From Candidatus Sifarchaeum marinoarchaea (GTDB lineage Archaea; Asgardarchaeota; Sifarchaeia; Borrarchaeales; Borrarchaeaceae): a stretch of 17,490 bases of DNA. The number at the start of each line of letters is the position of its first letter. Position 1 is the first letter of the stretch. The stretch spans positions 1 to 17,490 of the forward strand of contig JAECRW010000014.1 of NCBI GenBank assembly GCA_016294985.1. The letters are read 5' to 3'. Under the pieces are notes generated by a model. It saw nothing but the letters and a program-made list of their open reading frames with translations. It ran no database searches and was not told where the DNA came from. Both the position numbers and the translations under genes were made by a program. This document shows positions 8,504-16,730 of this stretch, piece after piece.

Positions 8504-10912
8504 TTGTTTTCACATACCCCGAGTAGAATATACCACATGCTGAAGTCAAATAAGGAAGTGATAGAGTTCTTCATGAAAGAAAAAGTAAGTTTTATACGAA
8601 ACATCTTTGTATGGACAAGCATTTCTCTTTTACTTCTCTTTACACTTTCTCTCACTAGAGTAAAACTTGAAAACTACGGGTATGTGAGTTTAGTCATCTT
8701 CGAGAATCTGATAATTTGGGCACCACGTCAAATAAGTCTACTTGTTTTCACGATAACAGCATGTATGTTCGTGCTCATTATTCCAGGTTTTGTAATATCC
8801 ACGTTCATTATTAAAGAGGCTAGGTTTTTCTTAGAGAGGCTAGTATATGCGGTCTTGATCGGTTCTATGTTACTAACATATCTGATGATCGCACTTGGTC
8901 CATTTAGTATAGTAACTTCACCTTTAATCTGGGTATTTGCAATATTCTGGACGCTCTTATTGCTCATCAAAAGAAAATATTTGATTTTAATTAGTGAATG
9001 GAAAGCATTTGTATCTGAGATCTGGAAAAATCAATTAATCTATTCGATTTTAGCTGTTATCCTTATCCTCAACCTCATCCCTAGTCTAATACTTCATTTA
9101 ACAAATCCATGGGCACTTAATGATGATCATTTCCTTTTCCTTGTTGAGCCTGCCGAGCGCCTTGTTGTAAGCGGTTTTTATTCGCCATTAGATGCTGCGC
9201 CGTCTGGTTTTTGGCGCAACACATCTGTATTTCCTCTGGGAGTTGCTGTCCTTGGTATGGTAACAATCTTTGTGTCTACATTTCTTAGAAATGTACTTTG
9301 TGTTGAGGTCGCAGGCGTTATGGGTATAGTTTTGTCTTTTTTTCTTCCATTAACGATTTTTGTAACCGGAAGGAAGCTTAAAAATATCAAAATTGGAGTA
9401 ATTTCCTCTGCATTTTTTCTTTTCACGCAAGTGAATAACAGAATAATGGACGCACGGTCTACCTGCTTTGTATATATCTTTGTAATGAGTTTGTTACTTT
9501 CATTTGTTGCTTATGAGCGAAGCAAAGAGAAAAACAGAGTTTTTCTGATTATAGGAGGTCTATCTCTCAGTGCAATCATTATTACTCATTTAACTACAGG
9601 TATTTTGTCTTTAATCCTCTTATTGGTAATGTACCCTTTTGGGTTCATTAACAGGAATTACCACTATTTAAGGATAATTTCATGGTATTTATTGATTGGT
9701 TGGGCATGTTCGTTACCCTATATGAGTTGGTTATTTGTTTTAGGAACAGACATTCACGGAGGAAGCTTAATTCTTCCTTTCGTGTTTATTTTTTCAGTAA
9801 TATTGATAGGCTTAGTTCTTCTGTTCATTGGGCGTTTGGCTGAAATAAAGAAACCACTTGAACAATTTGACAAGTACAGATATCCTATGAGTATCTTTAT
9901 TTTGATCTATCTCTTGGTTATTGTTTCACGTATCCTCGCTACACCGCTCATTGAACCGTTCTATTATGCAGATTTGCTTTATGTATTAAATGCATATGTT
10001 TTCCTAGAGATATTTGGTTTCATTACGATTGTGAGGGCTTTCTATTTTGAAAGAAAAGATTTTTTCTTCCTTTTAACTCTAACTATATTGCCTGCTATAT
10101 TAATTGCACAGATGATTCCGGTTATTATCCCCCAATCTCTAGTTATTACTGCATTAAATCTTCCATCGGTATGGCATTTTACGTTAACTCCAATTTACCG
10201 AAATGTGATCGCAAAATCCTATGAATACTTTTTACCGGTATTTCTTTGCTTCTTCTCGGCCGAATTCATCATCAAACTCTATAATTCTGTTGATAATGTT
10301 AAAATCCTTCAATCCATTTTTTCCTTTTTGTCTAAATTCAATATTAAAAAAATCCAAGTGTCTCTATTTGTTTTCTTTGTTTTTCTTATTTTGCCAAATC
10401 CTTTCGTACCTAATGTGAGATCTCGATTTGATAGTTATGAAAAACATCTCTCACAATACTGGTATCCCCGATTCTTATGGTCTCATGACGGATTCTGGCC
10501 AACAGTAGGTCATACTCAATGGACGTATTTAAGTCCTGAAGAAGAAGCAGTTGGAAAGTGGTTCCGTGAAAATACACCTGTAATGAGTCGCTTTGTTTTT
10601 TTCACGGAGATAAGTTCGATTACTGGCACATGGGTTCGTGAAGAGGGTTATTATGTCTATTTACGAATATCGCTTGTCTCTGGTAGAGCACATGCTTTAC
10701 TCAAAGATGATCGTGTACGAAAGTTATACAAGACAGAAAACTCTACTAGACGCCTAGAACTGCTTGAACAAGGAAAGGGAAGTTACGTGGTAATAGGTCC
10801 TTATGAACGAGGAGAGTTCCCAGGATGCGAAACTAGATTTGAACAGGATCCAAGATTTTATATCGGATTTAAAAACGATAGATTCACAGTTTTTTGTTTA
10901 AGAAATGTATAA
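8504..10912 (+). CDS. Large GT-C-like membrane protein, probable glycosyltransferase
   Basis: An 802-residue protein with about 14 hydrophobic segments. Residues 92-122 show a PGF...FFLERLVYAVLIGS pattern, familiar from archaeal membrane proteins annotated as DUF1616-like or GT39-like. LNDDHF (205-210) in the first large loop is a plausible acidic catalytic motif. The soluble C-terminus starts near 677 with SPEEEAVGKWFRENTP and includes YVVIGPYER (761-769), seen in several archaeal GT-C proteins. No WWDxG motif is present, so it is not an AglB/Stt3 oligosaccharyltransferase. The longest frame starts at TTG 8504; ATG at 8537 (residue 12) is an alternative, and neither has a clear ribosome binding site. 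It is divergent from 6928-8421 and begins the plus-strand arm. Enzymatic role is inferred from fold and context; a non-catalytic or polymerase-like role is possible. Confidence 0.65.
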   Translation: MFSHTPSRIYHMLKSNKEVIEFFMKEKVSFIRNIFVWTSISLLLLFTLSLTRVKLENYGYVSLVIFENLIIWAPRQISLLVFTITACMFVLIIPGFVISTFIIKEARFFLERLVYAVLIGSMLLTYLMIALGPFSIVTSPLIWVFAIFWTLLLLIKRKYLILISEWKAFVSEIWKNQLIYSILAVILILNLIPSLILHLTNPWALNDDHFLFLVEPAERLVVSGFYSPLDAAPSGFWRNTSVFPLGVAVLGMVTIFVSTFLRNVLCVEVAGVMGIVLSFFLPLTIFVTGRKLKNIKIGVISSAFFLFTQVNNRIMDARSTCFVYIFVMSLLLSFVAYERSKEKNRVFLIIGGLSLSAIIITHLTTGILSLILLLVMYPFGFINRNYHYLRIISWYLLIGWACSLPYMSWLFVLGTDIHGGSLILPFVFIFSVILIGLVLLFIGRLAEIKKPLEQFDKYRYPMSIFILIYLLVIVSRILATPLIEPFYYADLLYVLNAYVFLEIFGFITIVRAFYFERKDFFFLLTLTILPAILIAQMIPVIIPQSLVITALNLPSVWHFTLTPIYRNVIAKSYEYFLPVFLCFFSAEFIIKLYNSVDNVKILQSIFSFLSKFNIKKIQVSLFVFFVFLILPNPFVPNVRSRFDSYEKHLSQYWYPRFLWSHDGFWPTVGHTQWTYLSPEEEAVGKWFRENTPVMSRFVFFTEISSITGTWVREEGYYVYLRISLVSGRAHALLKDDRVRKLYKTENSTRRLELLEQGKGSYVVIGPYERGEFPGCETRFEQDPRFYIGFKNDRFTVFCLRNV

Positions 10913-10965
10913 CCTAAACAATTATCCCTAAATTCTCTAATTGTTCCAAGAATCATCGCATGAAT

Positions 10966-10973
10966 CTTTAAAC
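10966..10973 (+). promoter_or_regulatory. Weak TATA-like element before the GT4 gene
   Basis: CTTTAAAC in the 96-bp gap lies at a fitting distance (about 45 nt) from the start region at 11009-11018. It is a weak match and the gene could also be read through from 8504-10912. Confidence 0.25.
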
Positions 10974-11007
10974 CAAAACCTCATCATATCATATGAAATT
11001 AACCTTA

Positions 11008-11012
11008 GGTGG
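11008..11012 (+). promoter_or_regulatory. Ribosome binding site GGTGG favouring TTG at 11018
   Basis: GGTGG is 5 nt before an in-frame TTG at 11018. It overlaps the upstream GTG at 11009, which leaves that GTG without its own site. Confidence 0.45.
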
Positions 11013-12256
11013 GTTTTTTGGATATAAAAAAGAAGAAATCTAAGGGAAAAATAGCATATGTAGCCCTTGATGTAGCCCCTCATCTTTTTAGGGGATCTAG
11101 TACACATACTATTGAAATCGCTAAGAATTTAGTGAATTTGGGAAACGAGGTACATATAATTTGTCGACGACTATCAAGATTTGAGCCCACCTTTGAGAAG
11201 ATTGGTAATTTGTTTATTCATAGATTTTTTAGAGGCATTATAGTCCCAATTAAGCCACGTTCAGATTTTGAAGAGATCGTGGATGAGAAAGTAATTCAAA
11301 AACAATCAATATTCCGTTCAATCCTCATAAACCTCTATATGCTATATTTAAAGCACGTGTTTCCTTTTTACTTTGCAATCATCATTGCTAAAATTGTTAA
11401 AAAATATAAAATTGATATTATTCTTGAACGTGGATCTTCCTTAGGTGCAGGAGCAATCGCAAGTGTTATTAGCAGGCGACCAATGGTCTCTGAAATAATA
11501 GGGACGAATTTTAAAGAAGTTTCCTTAAGAATTGCTAGGAAAATTATTGCTTACTCGTATAGTATCCTTCCAAAGAAATACATTGATAAGACAGAACTTG
11601 TTACAGCTGCTGCAAATATAGACTTGTTCACTCCAGAAATAGATGGAACAAGAATTCGAAAAAAATATGGGCTTGAGCGTTTTTCAATAGTAGGCTATGC
11701 GGGTTGCTTTGCAGAATGGCATGGCGTCCTAGATTTGGTGAAAGCAAGCAAGCAAGTGATTGCAAAGACTGACCAAGTCAGATTTTTAATGATAGGACCA
11801 AATTCATCTGTAAGAGTTTTACCTATGGTACGCAAAATGAATTTAGAAGACTATTATATTTTTACAGATTTAGTTCCTTATAACGAGGTTCCGAGTTATC
11901 TAAATGCATGTGAAATACTAGCTGCTCCATACAACCCATCAACTTATGCCGAAACACGAAAATTTGGCTTCTTCTATTCTCCGATCAAACTCTTCGAATA
12001 TATGGCATGTGGGAGACCCATAGTCACATCATCGTGTGGAAATATCCCCTCAATTATTAAGAACAAATCAACGGGATGTTTATTTGAACCAGGAAATATA
12101 GAAGATTTAGCTAATGCGATACTTTTCCTTTTGAAAAACCGTAAGCTGTCTAAAAAGATGGGAAATAATGCTAGAAAAGAAGTTGAAACTAAATATTCGT
12201 GGAAAGGCGTGACAAAAAAGATTGAATTGATATTAGAAAGCGCTTTACTCACATAA
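11009..12256 (+). CDS. GT4-family glycosyltransferase with SPxKLFEYMACG donor motif
   Basis: Cytoplasmic GT-B enzyme of up to 415 residues that would extend the lipid-linked glycan from a nucleotide sugar. The acceptor half has KIAYVALDVAPHLFRGSSTHTIEIA within residues 14-38. The donor half has VGYAGCFAEWHGV (228-240) and YSPIKLFEYMACGRP (323-337). In the usual EX7E motif the second Glu is E330, but the first position is F322. This SPxKLFEYMACG form is known in one GT4 subgroup, so loss of activity is not implied. Residues 107-127 are hydrophobic and may touch the membrane. The frame opens at GTG 11009, but TTG at 11018 fits the GGTGG site better. It lies between the large membrane protein and the next GT4, both in the same direction. 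Confidence 0.88.
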   Translation: MGFLDIKKKKSKGKIAYVALDVAPHLFRGSSTHTIEIAKNLVNLGNEVHIICRRLSRFEPTFEKIGNLFIHRFFRGIIVPIKPRSDFEEIVDEKVIQKQSIFRSILINLYMLYLKHVFPFYFAIIIAKIVKKYKIDIILERGSSLGAGAIASVISRRPMVSEIIGTNFKEVSLRIARKIIAYSYSILPKKYIDKTELVTAAANIDLFTPEIDGTRIRKKYGLERFSIVGYAGCFAEWHGVLDLVKASKQVIAKTDQVRFLMIGPNSSVRVLPMVRKMNLEDYYIFTDLVPYNEVPSYLNACEILAAPYNPSTYAETRKFGFFYSPIKLFEYMACGRPIVTSSCGNIPSIIKNKSTGCLFEPGNIEDLANAILFLLKNRKLSKKMGNNARKEVETKYSWKGVTKKIELILESALLT

Positions 12257-12275
12257 CCCATTTTAGGAAATAATA

Positions 12276-12284
12276 TTTTTAAAA
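12276..12284 (+). promoter_or_regulatory. TATA-like element TTTTTAAAA before the second plus-strand GT4
   Basis: TTTTTAAAA preceded by GGAAAT (a purine-rich BRE-like stretch) lies in the 69-bp gap. A start of transcription about 25 nt downstream would fall near 12305, giving a leader of 20-35 nt. The same nine bases recur before the gene at 13562. Confidence 0.42.
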
Positions 12285-12325
12285 CGAAAATCATACTGAA
12301 CCATTGATAAAATCTTAGAACTCAA

Positions 12326-13498
12326 TTGAGTGAGACTATATTGAAAATTGCTGTAATTAGTCCTTATTTTACGACCTTCTTCAAACAACATGAATATGGG
12401 CTGTGTGAAACACTCTCTAAAAGGCATGAAGTAACCATTTTAACCTCTAATAGAAAAATGAGGAAATTTTTCAATAAGGAAAAATTTCTTTCGCTTCTTG
12501 GAAAAAGAAGAGAACAAAATGTAGATGGGTTTAAAGTAGTTTATTTGCCGACTCTTTCTGATTTTCCAGAACAGCCCTTTGTTCCAACCATAATCCCAGA
12601 GATACTTGAAACTAATTATGATTTAGTGCATGCTCATGAAGACTTTCAACCCGTCACGTTTTTTGCAATGCTAAGTTGTAAAGTAAAAGGTATCCCGTTT
12701 ATGTATACTCAGGAAAGATATTATTATCCAAGGCCCCCATGGAAGCAGTTTTATCAACTTTACGAAAAAAGTATCTGCAAAATAGTTCAAAAGAATGCAG
12801 ATGCAATAGTTGCACGATCAACCGCTGCAAAAGAATTCTTGGTTGCAAATAAAGCCCCCCAGGAAAAAATCAAAGTTATACCAGCGGGTGTTGATGTTAA
12901 AGAGTTTTATCCAAAAGATGACACTACATTCAAACAAACTTTAGGTTATGATAATGCGCCACTTATTTTGACAGTTGCTCGGCTTCATCCAAATAAAGGA
13001 TTACCAAATTTGATAAAAGCGATGAAATACGTAACAAAGAGTGTACCTTTAGCAAAACTGGTAATTTTAGGAAAAGGGTCGTTACATTCGCCCTTAAGAA
13101 AACTAGCAAGTCATTTAGGCTTAGAAGATTCCATCAGATTTCATATTGACCCTATTCCAAATAATAAAATGATCACCGTTTACAGCAGTTGCGATATCTT
13201 TGTCCTCCCGAGTCTAAGAGAACCTTTTGGTAGGGCATTGGTAGAAGCGTTAGCATGTGGAAAGCCAGCAATCGCTACTAATATTGGTGGCCCAAAGGAC
13301 TTAATAATTGACGAAAAAACTGGATTTCTAGTTCAACCTGGCGATATTAGACAATTAGCAGCACGAATGATTGCGTTACTCACTGATCAAGATTTGGCTG
13401 GAAAATTAGGATCTAATGCAAGACGTAGAATCGAAGAAGAATACGATTGGGAAGTAATTGCCAACGCTTATGAAAAAGTATATTCTAAAATCTTGTGA
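12326..13498 (+). CDS. GT4-family glycosyltransferase (GT-B fold)
   Basis: Cytoplasmic retaining glycosyltransferase of 390 residues. The N-terminal half opens with LKIAVISPYFTTFFKQHEYG (6-25) and has DLVHAHEDFQPV at 99-110, the usual acceptor-domain His region. VIPAGVDVKEFYP (184-196) links the halves. The donor half shows ILTVARLHPNKGLPNLIKA (214-232) and the EX7E motif E299-PFGRALV-E307, then ACGKPAIATNIGGPKDLI. The full canonical motif set suggests an active enzyme. The frame opens at TTG 12326; TTG at 12341 would give a start directly at KIAVISPY and is preceded by a weak GTGAG, so it is a serious alternative. It lies 69 bp after the previous GT4 and 63 bp before the next membrane protein. 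Sugar specificity unknown. Confidence 0.9.
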   Translation: MSETILKIAVISPYFTTFFKQHEYGLCETLSKRHEVTILTSNRKMRKFFNKEKFLSLLGKRREQNVDGFKVVYLPTLSDFPEQPFVPTIIPEILETNYDLVHAHEDFQPVTFFAMLSCKVKGIPFMYTQERYYYPRPPWKQFYQLYEKSICKIVQKNADAIVARSTAAKEFLVANKAPQEKIKVIPAGVDVKEFYPKDDTTFKQTLGYDNAPLILTVARLHPNKGLPNLIKAMKYVTKSVPLAKLVILGKGSLHSPLRKLASHLGLEDSIRFHIDPIPNNKMITVYSSCDIFVLPSLREPFGRALVEALACGKPAIATNIGGPKDLIIDEKTGFLVQPGDIRQLAARMIALLTDQDLAGKLGSNARRRIEEEYDWEVIANAYEKVYSKIL

Positions 13499-13507
13499 TT
13501 TTTAAAA
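13499..13507 (+). promoter_or_regulatory. TATA-like element TTTTTAAAA before the 13562 gene
   Basis: The element directly follows the stop codon at 13498. A start about 25 nt downstream would be near 13530, giving a leader of about 30 nt. GGTG at 13550-13553, 8 nt before ATG 13562, is the probable ribosome binding site. Confidence 0.42.
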
Positions 13508-13561
13508 GAAAAAATACCAACTACAAAACAAATATCGTAGTAAATTAACGGTGTAAGACGT

Positions 13562-15604
13562 ATGGGTCTAATAGACACCATAATCGGAATTCTTTTGTTT
13601 GATCAGCAATCATACGACTTATTAAAAGAAGAAAAATCAAGTGAGATCGCAAAAATCGCCACGTTAGAAGTTGGAAGCATAATATTCACCTATCTGTTTT
13701 TTTGTCTCTTTGTAGCAGAAACTCACCTCGTTAACCTATTTGGTCTTCTATCATTGATACCATTTGTGATTTCTTTCATCTTTGCATTTGCAACATGGAA
13801 TATTGCTCTAAAAAGTAATATACAAATAGTTTCGCGTAAACTTCTGATATTTATCTATACATGCTTTCCAGTTGCATTTTTACCGCTTTCAATAATCTTC
13901 TGTCTTTTTCTGGGTGATTTCCTTCGTACAACATTATCGATTCTCTTCTTGATTTTTTTATGGACATTATTCTGTAATATTCAATTAAGTGGGAAACTTC
14001 TTGTCAAAAAAAGGATTATATCGAGACTACCAATACTTTTTACAATAATAGTCCTAGCAGCTAGTTTTTTTGAATATCTTCTGATAGTTCCTGCAGGTGT
14101 AAGTGGACCTGATGCAACAACATTTTACTTCATGGCACTGCGATTTGCAGAAAACCCCTCACTTTCATCGTTTTATTATGAAGATCCGCTTATACCCGTG
14201 CTAAATGAATTGTTAAACGGAGAGTCCAATCTACATTTCTTAGCGATTCCAAATGCTTACGTATATGATCGAACAACGGGAACAGTGTATACAGATAAAT
14301 CAATTGGTGCACCACTTATTTTTGCAATAAGCATTCTATTGTTCGGTAAAAATGCAGCTCTTTATGTAAACGTTATTTTTGGATTCCTGACAAATCTTGT
14401 AACGTATTTTTTTGCAAAAGAGATTTTTAGACTTGATCAAAAGCGTTCCCAGATTGCCGCTATCTCTGTATTTGCCATTGCGTTTAATCCTACTCATTTA
14501 ATTGTCAGTGGCTATACTATGAGCGATATTATTTCTGAATTTTGCATAACAGTGGGAATTTTTTCTCTTCTAAAGGCACAAAAGAATGAACGTTGGCTTT
14601 TTTTTCTTGTTTCGGGTTGTAGTTTTGGATATGCAGTTTTAACTCGACACACTAATGTGCTCATAATAGTTCCTGCACTGTTATTGCTTGTCTTGAAGAA
14701 ACCAAAAATGATTGTAAATTGGAAGTTGTATTCCCTTCTTTTCTCTGCATTCATTATTGCAAGCCCTGCTCTTATATATCATAACTTGCTCTTTGGCACA
14801 CCTCTAAAAAGCGAAAGTTGGATTCATTCCGCATATTATGAGTTTACCCTCCGGCGGTTAATTCAAGAAATAATCATTCATGCAGAAAATGTTGTGTGGA
14901 CTTTCGGCGCTCTTATTCCTTTTACCTTGATCGGTTTCTATAAACTTCTTAAAAAGGACAAACCGACGTCTTTGTTTTTCTTGGGATGTATTATCGCTAC
15001 GTTTGCTCCCTATGCATTCTATATCTATTTTGGGGAACGACATATGCTGCCTGTTTTTCCAATTCTATCGATTCTCTCTGGCAAAGGCTTACAAGAAGTT
15101 TATCATTATATTAAAGAGATTCCATATGGAAACATGAAAAAAAATGTGGTACCTCTAATTCTCATATTCGTTATATTTTCAATTACGGTACGATATCACC
15201 CACTCTTGCCTAACAAAGAATGGCTCAATGCAAGTTCTAATTGGCTTACAAAGAGTAAACTTGAGGCTGTTTATCAAATAAAAGATTCAACTCAAGAAGA
15301 TTCTGTTATTCTTTGTAGTTCTTTAGCAACCTCATTAAGAGTCTATGCTGAAAGATACACCATATATATTACATATCAGCCACGCTGGTATCAGAGTATA
15401 GAAGGAAAAGAACAAGATTTGATAGAAATTATCAATTGGTTTCTAGATCAAAATCGCCCTATATTTTTCCTAGTCGATGAAAATAAATCCATGCCACGTT
15501 TAAAGGCTTACCTTGCCGCATACTATCATTTTCAAACAGTTTTAAATATTTATAATGAGATAGAGGGATGGAATTATATCCTCTACCAATTAAAACACAA
15601 ATAA
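13562..15604 (+). CDS. Large GT-C-like membrane glycosyltransferase with extra N-terminal membrane domain
   Basis: A 680-residue polytopic protein. Residues 1-150 form an added module: an amphipathic N-terminus (GILLFDQQSYDLLKEEKS) and about four hydrophobic segments (38-55, 57-78, 94-117, 121-142). This looks somewhat like a Yip1-type domain; that is tentative. The GT-C part starts near 156. GPDATTFYFMA (182-192) is a likely acidic first-loop motif and YTDKSIGAPLIFA (243-255) matches the second conserved region of GT39-like proteins. YTMSDIISE lies in the membrane core, as the conserved Asp does in relatives. The C-terminal domain (from about 567) has DSVILCSSLATSLRVYAERYT, close to the 4991-6910 protein. 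ATG 13562 has GGTG 8 nt upstream. Function is inferred from fold and neighbours. Confidence 0.68.
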   Translation: MGLIDTIIGILLFDQQSYDLLKEEKSSEIAKIATLEVGSIIFTYLFFCLFVAETHLVNLFGLLSLIPFVISFIFAFATWNIALKSNIQIVSRKLLIFIYTCFPVAFLPLSIIFCLFLGDFLRTTLSILFLIFLWTLFCNIQLSGKLLVKKRIISRLPILFTIIVLAASFFEYLLIVPAGVSGPDATTFYFMALRFAENPSLSSFYYEDPLIPVLNELLNGESNLHFLAIPNAYVYDRTTGTVYTDKSIGAPLIFAISILLFGKNAALYVNVIFGFLTNLVTYFFAKEIFRLDQKRSQIAAISVFAIAFNPTHLIVSGYTMSDIISEFCITVGIFSLLKAQKNERWLFFLVSGCSFGYAVLTRHTNVLIIVPALLLLVLKKPKMIVNWKLYSLLFSAFIIASPALIYHNLLFGTPLKSESWIHSAYYEFTLRRLIQEIIIHAENVVWTFGALIPFTLIGFYKLLKKDKPTSLFFLGCIIATFAPYAFYIYFGERHMLPVFPILSILSGKGLQEVYHYIKEIPYGNMKKNVVPLILIFVIFSITVRYHPLLPNKEWLNASSNWLTKSKLEAVYQIKDSTQEDSVILCSSLATSLRVYAERYTIYITYQPRWYQSIEGKEQDLIEIINWFLDQNRPIFFLVDENKSMPRLKAYLAAYYHFQTVLNIYNEIEGWNYILYQLKHK

Positions 15605-15606
15605 GA

Positions 15607-15614
15607 TATAAAAA
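15607..15614 (+). promoter_or_regulatory. TATA-like element before the GT2 gene
   Basis: TATAAAAA begins 3 bases after the stop codon at 15604. A start about 25 nt downstream would fall near 15635, leaving about 45 nt of leader to ATG 15681. A second AT-rich match (ATATAATATA) lies just downstream. Confidence 0.38.
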
Positions 15615-15669
15615 CATATAATATACTTTGATTTCACATGAGATTTGATGTTTTTAACTCATAAGACTG

Positions 15670-15674
15670 AAGGA
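15670..15674 (+). promoter_or_regulatory. Ribosome binding site AAGGA favouring ATG at 15681
   Basis: AAGGA ends 6 nt before ATG 15681. Starting there puts the family's VSIIIPTRNEE at residue 4, as is usual for GT2 enzymes. Confidence 0.5.
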
Positions 15675-15680
15675 AAGAAA

Positions 15681-16727
15681 ATGCTTTTTGTTTCCATAAT
15701 AATACCAACTAGAAATGAGGAAAAATTCATTAGGAAATGCCTAGAATCATTAACAACTCAGAATTTTCCTAGAAATCAATATGAAATACTAGTAATTGAT
15801 GGCGAGTCAGAAGACAGAACTATAGAGATTGCATCAGAGTTCTCTGTTAAAATAATACAAAATCAGAAACGAAAATTGGCGCCTGCATATAATTTAGGCA
15901 TAAAAAATGCAACTGGGGAAATAGTGGCGTTTATTGACGCAAATGCTTACGCAGATCAAGACTGGCTAAGTTTAATGATTGAAGATTTTGATGACTCGCA
16001 AGTTGGATGTGTCATAGGAGGGCAAGAATGCATATTCTTAGGGAAAAGTGTCATTTCAAAGATTAGAATGGCATATCATACAAGAAGCAAGCTACTCCAT
16101 TCTAAAAAATTAATCAGAGAGCCTCATCCAATCACGTGGAAAAATGCAACCACATTTGCCGCAGCCTTTCGAAAAAATGTATTAATTGACATAGGAGGGT
16201 TTGATGAAAGTCTAGACTCTGTAGACAGGGAATTTGCTGTCTTAATTGAGAAATTGAATTATAAGATAATCAAAGATAGACGAGCGAAAGCATATCATCA
16301 ATTGGAGAGCGCTTTAATACCTCATCTCAAAAAAACTGAGAAGTATAGCAAAGTAGGAGGAATCCTATTCCGGCGATACGGAATATACAAAAAAAGTGCT
16401 CTTATGTCCGTGGTAGTTCTCGGTTACATTATTACTATAATTTCTCTTTTACTAGGCAATATAATTCTCAATTTAAGCTTTTTTTATCTTTTTATTGCTT
16501 TATTGCCCCTCTTGGGTGGTCTTATCTATTATTTTGGAAAGGGAATTGAATTAAACCTCCTAAATAAAGAAAATCTCACCGCTTATATCGCCTTTCCATT
16601 CTTATCACTATTATTTATTTTTTTGAAGGGTATAGGTTTTACAAGGGGTGTATTAAACACAAATATTCAAGGAAACTATCCTTTCCGCACCGTTCCTTTC
16701 ACAATAGACAGCTATTACAGGAAATAG
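15681..16727 (+). CDS. GT2-family glycosyltransferase, ExoA-like, with C-terminal membrane segments
   Basis: GT-A fold enzyme using a nucleotide sugar at the cytoplasmic face, anchored by its C-terminus. Residues here count from an upstream TTG at 15645. VSIIIPTRNEEKFIRKCLES (16-35) is the nucleotide-binding start and VIDGESEDRT (50-59) the second motif. FIDANAYADQDW (96-107) replaces DxD with D-A-N-A, as expected for the ExoA subgroup (D-A-H-A). GGFDE (184-188) and DREFAVLIEKLNYKI complete the core. Three or four membrane segments fill about 250-345. I place the start at ATG 15681 (residue 13, MLFVSIIIPTRNEE), which has AAGGA 6 nt upstream; TTG 15645 and ATG 15648 are alternatives. The stop is 3 bp from the convergent tnpB stop. 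It may add an early sugar to a lipid carrier; that is inference. Confidence 0.87.
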   Translation: MLFVSIIIPTRNEEKFIRKCLESLTTQNFPRNQYEILVIDGESEDRTIEIASEFSVKIIQNQKRKLAPAYNLGIKNATGEIVAFIDANAYADQDWLSLMIEDFDDSQVGCVIGGQECIFLGKSVISKIRMAYHTRSKLLHSKKLIREPHPITWKNATTFAAAFRKNVLIDIGGFDESLDSVDREFAVLIEKLNYKIIKDRRAKAYHQLESALIPHLKKTEKYSKVGGILFRRYGIYKKSALMSVVVLGYIITIISLLLGNIILNLSFFYLFIALLPLLGGLIYYFGKGIELNLLNKENLTAYIAFPFLSLLFIFLKGIGFTRGVLNTNIQGNYPFRTVPFTIDSYYRK

Positions 16728-16730
16728 TGC

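Noticed and set aside
9178..9426. Minus-strand open frame of about 80 codons inside the large membrane protein
   Set aside because: It is a shadow of the coding strand; the plus-strand frame has continuous membrane-protein composition throughout.
8504..10912. Possible AglB/Stt3 oligosaccharyltransferase, given size and many membrane segments
   Set aside because: No WWDxG motif and no matching C-terminal pattern; the first-loop motif is LNDDHF and the C-terminus matches other GT-C proteins.
11972..12001. Missing first Glu of EX7E as a sign of a dead GT4
   Set aside because: The SPxKLFEYMACG variant is a regular form within GT4, and the rest of the domain is intact.
11974..12294. A 106-codon open frame on the minus strand across the end of the GT4 gene
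   Set aside because: It lies opposite the strongly conserved donor domain (SPxKLFEYMACG) of the plus-strand gene, has no ribosome binding site and no recognisable motif.
15936..15970. Loss of the DxD motif in the GT2 enzyme, suggesting an inactive protein
   Set aside because: D-A-N-A followed by a D-W pair fits the ExoA subgroup, which naturally has D-A-H-A at this place.
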